Notes under the pieces: generated by a model
The model's database searches: none
What the model saw: only the letters and a program-made list of their open reading frames with translations
What the model was told of the DNA's origin: nothing
Program-made: the position numbers and the translations under genes
Source of the DNA: Clostridia bacterium
Lineage (GTDB): Bacteria > Bacillota_A > Clostridia > Christensenellales > CAG-138
DNA length: 5,598 bases
Reading direction: 5' to 3'
Assembly: GCA_017459315.1 (NCBI GenBank)
Contig: JAFUDD010000414.1
Location: 1-5,598 of the forward strand
Part shown: positions 1 through 3,770 of the stretch, in pieces
Position numbering within the stretch: the stretch's first letter is position 1
How the letters are laid out: every line of letters begins with the position of its first letter

Positions 1-109
1 CATCACCGCGATCTGGAGCTTTTCGCCGGTCACGGTTCCCGAATCCGTATTTTTACTGCAGGAGAACCTTGCGCTGTCGCTGGCGCATGTTAAGATGGTG
101 GCAAGATAA
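1..109 (+). CDS. rex: Redox-sensing transcriptional repressor Rex, C-terminal end (partial)
   Basis: Only the last 35 residues are in the window, read from base 2 to the TAA at 107-109; the 5' part lies off the left edge. The fragment reads I-x-A-I-W-x-F-S-P-V followed by V-P-E-S-V, then Q-E-N-L-A-x-S-L-A. This resembles the end of clostridial Rex proteins, where the last Rossmann strand (AIWNF-A/S-P), a V-P segment and a closing helix (ENLA-x-SLA) form the NADH-binding domain and the domain-swapped dimer tail. Rex represses fermentation and NADH-reoxidation genes and leaves its operators when NADH is high; that is family knowledge, not visible here. The gene converges on the rsmA operon and ends 7 bases before a strong hairpin. 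With so short a fragment, another Rossmann-fold protein cannot be excluded. Confidence 0.6.
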   Translation, partial: ITAIWSFSPVTVPESVFLLQENLALSLAHVKMVAR

Positions 110-115
110 AAAACA

Positions 116-157
116 CAAAATGAAACGAGCCGGTTTTCCGGCTCGTTTTGCATTTTG
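116..157. terminator. Bidirectional intrinsic terminator between the rex-like gene and the rsmA operon
   Basis: A perfect 11-bp stem (AAACGAGCCGG at 123-133, CCGGCTCGTTT at 138-148) closes a TTTT loop. A second 7-bp pairing extends it outside a two-base bulge (149-150): CAAAATG at 116-122 with CATTTTG at 151-157. Read on the plus strand, the GC-rich stem runs into TTTTGCATTTTG. Read on the minus strand, it runs into TTTCATTTTGTGTTTTTT. It lies in the 50-base gap between two convergent stop codons (107-109 plus, 160-162 minus), so it most likely ends transcription from both sides. Confidence 0.88.
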
Positions 158-159
158 GG

Positions 160-588
160 TTATTCGTTCTTTTCGTCTCGCTCCCGCTGCACCTCGGCCT
201 GCATCCGGTCGCACCAGGCGTCCCATTTTTGCCAGTATTCCTCGGCGGGGATCACACGCGGAACAAGGTCGGCGGGTGTGAATACGTCGCGCAGGCGACA
301 TTCTCGGACGCACCGGCGGTACATTTCCCAGTCCCATTCCTCCGGTTCCCAAAGCAGCGGGACACGCACAATCCCCGCGTTCAGCGCGGCGACGGCGCGG
401 GTATGCCCGTCGAGCATGACGACCACGCCGTCCAATACTTTCAGCGGGATCGGCTCGAAGCCCGACAGATCATTTGGGTCGAACCAACGCAGGACGGCGT
501 TATACTTATCCTCGGAGACATAAAACTGCGAGGGCTGCAGATCGTGCAGCGTCAATTCGTCGAGGGACGGCAAAGCGGTTTCGTTCAT
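160..588 (-). CDS. Small ParB/sulfiredoxin-fold-like protein, function unknown, translationally coupled to rsmA
   Basis: The protein has 142 residues. The start at 588 is chosen because GGAGGAG (591-597) lies just upstream; an in-frame extension further upstream would only be rsmA read in another frame. Residues 13-25 give an L-x-x-L-x-P-S-x-F pattern, and residues 58-71 read VMLDGHTRAVAALN. This is like box II of ParB-N/Srx-type domains (D-G-H-x-R-x-x-A-A), which in other families binds nucleotide. The Cys of true sulfiredoxins is absent (G61-H62-T63-R64), and no helix-turn-helix domain follows as it would in chromosomal ParB. The C-terminal half is rich in Trp and acidic residues (LLWEPEEWDWEMY near 78-90) and ends in a charged helix. 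Similar stand-alone proteins exist in clostridia as hypothetical proteins (from memory, not searched). The ATG overlaps the rsmA stop by four bases, so the two are almost certainly one operon. The biochemical role is unknown, and a true nuclease activity is not implied. Confidence 0.85.
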   Translation of the reverse strand: MNETALPSLDELTLHDLQPSQFYVSEDKYNAVLRWFDPNDLSGFEPIPLKVLDGVVVMLDGHTRAVAALNAGIVRVPLLWEPEEWDWEMYRRCVRECRLRDVFTPADLVPRVIPAEEYWQKWDAWCDRMQAEVQRERDEKNE

Positions 589-1379
589 AACTCCTCCAAT
601 TGTTGCGCAAAGGCCAGAAATTGCGCGGGCGTCAGCGTTTCGCCGCGCGTTTCGGGCGGGATGCCGAGCGCCGCGAGTGCGTCGAGCCCATGCGGTACGG
701 TCTTGAGATTGTTTTTCAGCGTCTTGCGCCGCATCAAAAGGCACGCGCGGACGGCGGTAAAGACCTTTTCGACCGGCAGGGCGGGCGCATCCGGCTTTTC
801 CGTAAGCCCGACAAAGACCGACTGGACGTTGGGCGACGGATAAAAACAATCCTCACCGAACGTTTCCAAAACGCCGCCGTCGTAATACAGCTGCGTGATC
901 ACCGAAAGCGGGCCGTAGTTGTCGGCTTTCGGCGCAGCAAAGAACCGATCCGCGGCCTCCTTCTGCACCATGCAGCCGAACACGCGCGGCCGCGCGAGCA
1001 GAACGCGCTCGGCAATCGACGTGGTGATGTAGTACGGCAGATTGCCGACGACCGAAAACGGCCGCACCTCGCCGAAGCGACAGCGCAGCGCGTCGCCCTG
1101 CACGACGGTCAGCCGTTCGTCCGGCATCGACGCAGACAGGTATTCGACCATCGCCGGGTCCTTTTCAATGGCGGTCACGGGGCCGAAAGGCAGCAGCAGC
1201 TCGGTCAGCCCGCCGAGCCCCGGCCCGATCTCCGTGATCGGCTCGCCCGCAAGGCCGAGCGCCTCCACGCACCGCTGCAGCCGCGCCCCGTCGATGCAGA
1301 AGTTCTGCCCGAGGGCGCGGTTCGGCGTATGTTCGATTTCGGCCAGCGCCGCAACAATCCATTCTTTGCTTGCTCTCAT
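585..1379 (-). CDS. rsmA: 16S rRNA (adenine1518-N6/adenine1519-N6)-dimethyltransferase RsmA (KsgA)
   Basis: The protein has 264 residues, a normal length for the family. It transfers four methyl groups from S-adenosylmethionine to two adjacent adenines in the 3'-terminal hairpin of 16S rRNA during late 30S assembly. Visible motifs in order: LGQNF (23-27), the substrate-side signature; EIGPGLGG (50-57), the SAM-binding loop; Glu72 in AIEKD, which should bind the SAM ribose; GDA (96-98), adenine pocket; NLPYY (113-117), the catalytic motif IV of N6-adenine methylases; the QKE...YGPLSV stretch (139-160); FYPSPNV (179-185); and RKTLKNNL (218-225) in the small C-terminal domain. All key residues appear intact. 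The ATG at 1379 matches the usual family N terminus; a longer open frame to 1481 would run through the promoter and is unlikely. There is no ribosome binding site before this ATG, see the promoter entry. It is the first gene of a two-gene operon. Confidence 0.97.
   Translation of the reverse strand: MRASKEWIVAALAEIEHTPNRALGQNFCIDGARLQRCVEALGLAGEPITEIGPGLGGLTELLLPFGPVTAIEKDPAMVEYLSASMPDERLTVVQGDALRCRFGEVRPFSVVGNLPYYITTSIAERVLLARPRVFGCMVQKEAADRFFAAPKADNYGPLSVITQLYYDGGVLETFGEDCFYPSPNVQSVFVGLTEKPDAPALPVEKVFTAVRACLLMRRKTLKNNLKTVPHGLDALAALGIPPETRGETLTPAQFLAFAQQLEEL
591..597 (-). promoter_or_regulatory. Ribosome binding site inside the end of rsmA
   Basis: On the minus strand GGAGGAG lies 2 bases (4 from the GGAGG core) before the ATG of the small ParB-like gene. 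The same bases encode the Leu-Glu-Glu near the RsmA C terminus. The site fixes the downstream start and, with the ATGA overlap, suggests that ribosomes finishing rsmA restart here. Confidence 0.8.
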
Positions 1380-1385
1380 ATCCGT

Positions 1386-1414
1386 ATCATACCATGAACC
1401 GCAAAAAATGGCAA
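1386..1414 (-). promoter_or_regulatory. SigA-type promoter of the rsmA operon, predicting a leaderless mRNA
   Basis: On the minus strand a -35 box TTGCCA (1409-1414) and a -10 box TATGAT (1386-1391) each match the consensus at five of six bases, with an ideal 17-base spacer. Only six bases (1380-1385) separate the -10 box from the rsmA ATG. Transcription would therefore be expected to start at, or within a base or two of, the A of the start codon. This agrees with the missing Shine-Dalgarno sequence. Confidence 0.75.
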
Positions 1415-1537
1415 GGGACGGCGTGCGAGAACGAAAAACTTCCAATAAAAAGATGGAACGTTGCATGTCAAAAACTGTCACGCGCGATGGCGCAACATTT
1501 CCCTTTTCCGGCGCATACTATCGACAAAACGCAGAAA

Positions 1538-1544
1538 AGGAGAG
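1538..1544 (+). promoter_or_regulatory. Ribosome binding site of the lipoprotein gene
   Basis: AGGAGAG precedes two adjacent ATG codons (1548 and 1551). The GGAG core lies 5 bases from the first and 8 from the second, so either could be used; the protein would differ by one Met. The site rules out the longer open frame that begins at a TTG at 1461. Confidence 0.8.
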
Positions 1545-1547
1545 TGG

Positions 1548-2867
1548 ATGATGCGAAAAATAATCCTGTTTTTATGGGTGACGGCACTGCTGGCGGCGGG
1601 CGGCTGTCACCGGAACGTCGTGCGGCCAACGCCGACGGCGACCCAACAGCCCGCCGCGACCGGGGAAGCCCGCCCGACCGATGCACCGCAGATGACTGCG
1701 GCGCCCGATCATACCGCCGTGCCCGACGCTTCGGCAACGAACGCGCCGGAGCAGCAGACGCCGGACACGGACGAACCCGTGCGCGATGCGTCCTATCGGG
1801 AATATGAAGTGACCTACCCCTCGCGCGGGGTGCAGGTGCATGCGACCGTCGTGCTGCCCGGCAGCACGAGCATCGGCAAGACCGACGACACAACTGACAC
1901 AACCGAGACGACCGGCCCGAAGTCGCCGGACGCTTCAGCACAGCCGATGGACACGGCAAAGCCCGATACGACAGCGGCGGGCATGAGCGCCCGTTCGGCG
2001 GAGGCTTCCGCCTCGCCGGAACCGGAAATGCACGCGTACACGGCAACGGCGACGCCGGAGATGCACGCCTATACGTCCCCGATGCCGATTTCGGAAAACG
2101 AGCAGCCGGCGGGCGGATGGCCGCTGGTGGTGTTCCTGCACAGCTTTGAGGGCGAACGCAACGAGCACGGCGGCTTTGCGACGCTTGCGCACACCCTGGC
2201 GGAGCGCGGCATTGCGTCGATCCGCATGGACATGCCGGGCAGCGGCGACAGCGAGGAGCCGTTTACCGAGAACCATCTGACCTCGATGTATACGGATGCG
2301 CTCGCGGCCATCGAGTTTGCCAAGGCGACCTATCCGGTCGATGCGAACGAGATCGGCGTGTTCGGCTTTGACATGGGCGGACGCGTGGCGCTGCATATCC
2401 TGGCGCAAAAGCTGTTCGACTTCCGTGCCGCCGTGCTGCTCGCGCCGTCCAACATGAACGCGGACACCGTAACGCTGTTCGGCGGGCAGGACGCGTGGGA
2501 AAAGGACAAGGCCGACGCCGAGCTGAACAACTACACGACGGTCACATCCCCGCTCGGCACCGTGCGCGATATCGCCATGCAATGGTTCACCGATCTGGAG
2601 ATGAACGACGATCCCGCGTCGCAGATCGGAAAGGATCGCGCGGATCGCACGCTCGTGATCTGGGCGCAGAACGATACGACCGTTCGTCCCGATGCAAGCA
2701 AGGCCGTTGCCGAAGCCCTCGGCGCCCAAACGCTCGTGCTGGAAACCGGCGGTCACAGTTACGGCTTCTATGCCGAAAATGCCGAGCTGAGCGAGCGCAT
2801 CGCCAACGCTGCGGCGGACTTCTTCGCAAGCACACTGCGCGGCACAGCCAGCGAAACTGCACGATAA
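1548..2867 (+). CDS. Secreted lipoprotein with alpha/beta-hydrolase domain, Asp in place of the nucleophilic Ser
   Basis: The protein has 439 residues. A short basic start and hydrophobic core (residues 3-17) lead to the lipobox-like LAAGGC with Cys20, so the product should be lipid-anchored outside the membrane. Residues 21-82 are a Thr/Ala/Pro-rich linker. The domain opens at 84-104 (REYEVTY...VVLPG), is interrupted by a Thr/Ser/Ala/Pro-rich insert (about 105-190), and resumes with PLVVFLHSFEGE (192-203) and RMDMPGSGDS (226-235). It continues to the nucleophile elbow VFGFDMGGRVAL (271-282), VIWAQNDTTV (370-379) and GGHSYGFY (401-408). These positions suggest a triad of residue 275, Asp376 and His403. 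The elbow is normally G-x-S-x-G; here residue 275 is Asp (codon GAC at 2370-2372). Related clostridial proteins are annotated as esterases or S9-like peptidases (from memory). The substrate is unknown; it may be an Asp-nucleophile hydrolase or a non-catalytic binding protein. No terminator follows before the next gene's promoter. Confidence 0.9.
   Translation: MMRKIILFLWVTALLAAGGCHRNVVRPTPTATQQPAATGEARPTDAPQMTAAPDHTAVPDASATNAPEQQTPDTDEPVRDASYREYEVTYPSRGVQVHATVVLPGSTSIGKTDDTTDTTETTGPKSPDASAQPMDTAKPDTTAAGMSARSAEASASPEPEMHAYTATATPEMHAYTSPMPISENEQPAGGWPLVVFLHSFEGERNEHGGFATLAHTLAERGIASIRMDMPGSGDSEEPFTENHLTSMYTDALAAIEFAKATYPVDANEIGVFGFDMGGRVALHILAQKLFDFRAAVLLAPSNMNADTVTLFGGQDAWEKDKADAELNNYTTVTSPLGTVRDIAMQWFTDLEMNDDPASQIGKDRADRTLVIWAQNDTTVRPDASKAVAEALGAQTLVLETGGHSYGFYAENAELSERIANAAADFFASTLRGTASETAR
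2022..2075 (+). repeat. Short coding repeat (PEMHAYT twice) in the hydrolase insert
   Basis: Two 21-base units (2022-2042 and 2055-2075), 33 bases apart, both encode Pro-Glu-Met-His-Ala-Tyr-Thr. The spacer encodes Ala-Thr-Ala-Thr, so the period is 11 residues. The units differ at three bases, all synonymous third positions. The repeat sits in the low-complexity insert just before the hydrolase core resumes. Confidence 0.85.
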
Positions 2868-2882
2868 ATACTTAAGACTTCA

Positions 2883-2900
2883 TAAAGAAAACGAAAATAC
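2883..2900 (+). repeat. Left copy of an 18-base direct repeat flanking the PAP2 gene
   Basis: TAAAGAAAACGAAAATAC here matches TAAGGAAAACGAAAATAC at 3702-3719 with one difference. The last 14 bases are identical, and the copies are 819 bases apart. This copy lies between the lipoprotein stop codon and the -35 box of the PAP2 promoter. Confidence 0.8.
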
Positions 2901-2902
2901 GC

Positions 2903-2931
2903 TTGCGCCTCCCGCCGTTCGGTGGTATAAT
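2903..2931 (+). promoter_or_regulatory. SigA-type promoter of the PAP2 gene
   Basis: A -35 box TTGCGC (2903-2908) and a perfect -10 box TATAAT (2926-2931) are separated by 17 bases. The predicted start is near 2938, giving a leader of about 20 bases that contains the GGGAGG ribosome binding site. An imperfect inverted repeat (2908-2919 with 2940-2951) straddles the -10 box. Confidence 0.78.
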
Positions 2932-2957
2932 CCCTCGAAAACGACGGGAGGTGCGGC

Positions 2958-3704
2958 ATGACATTTGCAGCGTGGATCGCGGACAATCGTCTTTTGGCGG
3001 CGGTGCTGACCGCGCTTGTCGCCGTGCTGGTCTGCGGCGGGTTTACGATTGCGCTGACCCGGATGCCGCGCCGCGCGCTTTGGACGGTGCTGCCGGCGGT
3101 GGCTGTCCACTTTCTGACGTACTTTCCGCCCAAGCTGATCCAGACGGGGCTTGCACCGCACGATCTTTCGCTGCCGCTCGACGCGGCGATCCCGCTGTGG
3201 ACGCCCGCTGTTGCGGTGTACGTGCTCGCATTCGCGCAATGGACGGCGTACTGGCTGCTGCTCGGCTGGCAGGGACAGGCGCTGCGCAGCCGGTATCTGG
3301 CGGGCGAGCTGCTCGCAAAATTGCTGTGCGCCGTTGTATTTGTCGTCTTTCCGACGACACTGACGCGCCCGGCTGCAGCGGACGGCGGCGTGTTCGAGCG
3401 CGTACTGCAGCTTGTGTATCTTTTTGATACGCCGACGAACCTTTTGCCCTCGGTGCATTGCCTGCAAAGCTGGCTCTGCGCACGCATGGCGTTCGAGGCG
3501 AAGGGCTTGCCAAAGTGGGTCGCGCCGGTCATGGCCGCCTTTTCGATGCTCGTCTTTTGCTCGACGCTGCTGGTCAAGCAGCACGTCCTTGTCGATCTGC
3601 CCGCCGCGATTCTCGTCGCGGAGCTGGGGCTTTGGCTTGGGCGAATGACGCGGCTCGATGCGGCGCTGACGCGCCTGGAGAACCGGAAGGCGAAACGGGA
3701 ATAA
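2958..3704 (+). CDS. PAP2-family integral membrane phosphatase/phosphotransferase
   Basis: The protein has 248 residues. The start is supported by GGGAGG (2946-2951) six bases upstream. About six hydrophobic segments can be seen (roughly 12-34, 40-56, 78-103, 112-133, 188-205, 210-229), as in PAP2 proteins of the PAP2_3/inositolphosphorylceramide-synthase-like branch. The motifs are FPTTLTRP (131-138), standing for motif 1 without its usual Lys; PSVHC (164-168) with His167, the predicted general acid; and S202 through KQHVLVD (207-213) with nucleophile His209 and Asp213. The usual Arg after S202 is Thr, as is common in the KQH-type branch. Such enzymes act at the membrane on lipid phosphates such as phosphatidate or undecaprenyl pyrophosphate; the substrate cannot be told from sequence. 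The C terminus is basic and probably cytoplasmic. It is transcribed alone, from its own promoter to its own terminator. Confidence 0.92.
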   Translation: MTFAAWIADNRLLAAVLTALVAVLVCGGFTIALTRMPRRALWTVLPAVAVHFLTYFPPKLIQTGLAPHDLSLPLDAAIPLWTPAVAVYVLAFAQWTAYWLLLGWQGQALRSRYLAGELLAKLLCAVVFVVFPTTLTRPAAADGGVFERVLQLVYLFDTPTNLLPSVHCLQSWLCARMAFEAKGLPKWVAPVMAAFSMLVFCSTLLVKQHVLVDLPAAILVAELGLWLGRMTRLDAALTRLENRKAKRE

Positions 3705-3719
3705 GGAAAACGAAAATAC
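3702..3719 (+). repeat. Right copy of the 18-base direct repeat flanking the PAP2 gene
   Basis: TAAGGAAAACGAAAATAC begins with the PAP2 stop codon and matches 2883-2900 at 17 of 18 bases. Its end forms the base of the following terminator hairpin. On the minus strand its complement (GTATTTTCGTTTTC) could serve as the T-rich tail of the clpB terminator. Confidence 0.8.
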
Positions 3720-3752
3720 AGGCTGCCGCTATGTGCGACAGTCTGTGTTTTT
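3718..3752. terminator. Terminator between the convergent PAP2 and clpB genes
   Basis: A 12-position stem (ACAGGCTGCCGC at 3718-3729 with GCGACAGTCTGT at 3735-3746) has one G-T and one C-A position and a five-base loop (TATGT). It is followed on the plus strand by G and five T (3748-3752). On the minus strand it is followed by TATTTTCGTTTTC. It occupies most of the 66 bases between two convergent stop codons, so it probably works both ways, best for the plus strand. Confidence 0.8.
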
Positions 3753-3770
3753 CTTATATGGTCGTTTGTT

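Larger units (their letters stand above)
1380..1547. other. Divergent intergenic region between rsmA and the lipoprotein gene
   Basis: This 168-base gap is visibly more A-rich than the flanking genes. It carries the rsmA promoter on the minus strand (1386-1414). A convincing plus-strand promoter for the lipoprotein gene was not found; the best -10 candidate is TACTAT at 1516-1521, without a good -35 partner. Other structure: TGTCA twice, ten bases apart (1466-1470 and 1476-1480), and CCTTTTC (1502-1508) complementary to GAAAAGG (1534-1540), which overlaps the lipoprotein ribosome binding site. Confidence 0.6.

Noticed and set aside
148..843. Plus-strand open frame of 231 codons
   Set aside because: It is antisense to the ParB-like gene and the end of rsmA. 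Composition is Arg/Pro/Ser-rich as expected of a shadow frame, and no recognisable motif is present.
589..849. N-terminal extension of the small ParB-like protein
   Set aside because: These bases encode RsmA in another frame. The ribosome binding site at 591-597 supports the start at 588.
600..1397. Plus-strand open frame of 265 codons
   Set aside because: Antisense to rsmA across its whole length and rich in Arg/His/Gln. rsmA has every family motif in the opposite strand.
1380..1481. Longer rsmA start giving 34 more residues
   Set aside because: The extension runs through the -10 and -35 boxes and has no family similarity; the family N terminus begins at the ATG at 1379.
1516..1521. TACTAT as the -10 box of the lipoprotein promoter
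   Set aside because: Only four of six bases match, and no acceptable -35 box lies 16-18 bases upstream; the lipoprotein promoter remains unlocated.
1935..2756. Minus-strand open frame of 273 codons
   Set aside because: Antisense to the hydrolase domain of the lipoprotein; His/Arg-rich, with no motif and no convincing start.
2868..2902. Terminator after the lipoprotein gene
   Set aside because: No GC-rich stem with a following T-run is present; the only symmetry is the short CTTAAG palindrome.
2768..3584. Two overlapping minus-strand open frames of 269 and 234 codons
   Set aside because: Both cover the PAP2 gene antisense and the intergenic promoter; Ser/Arg/Gln-rich shadow composition.
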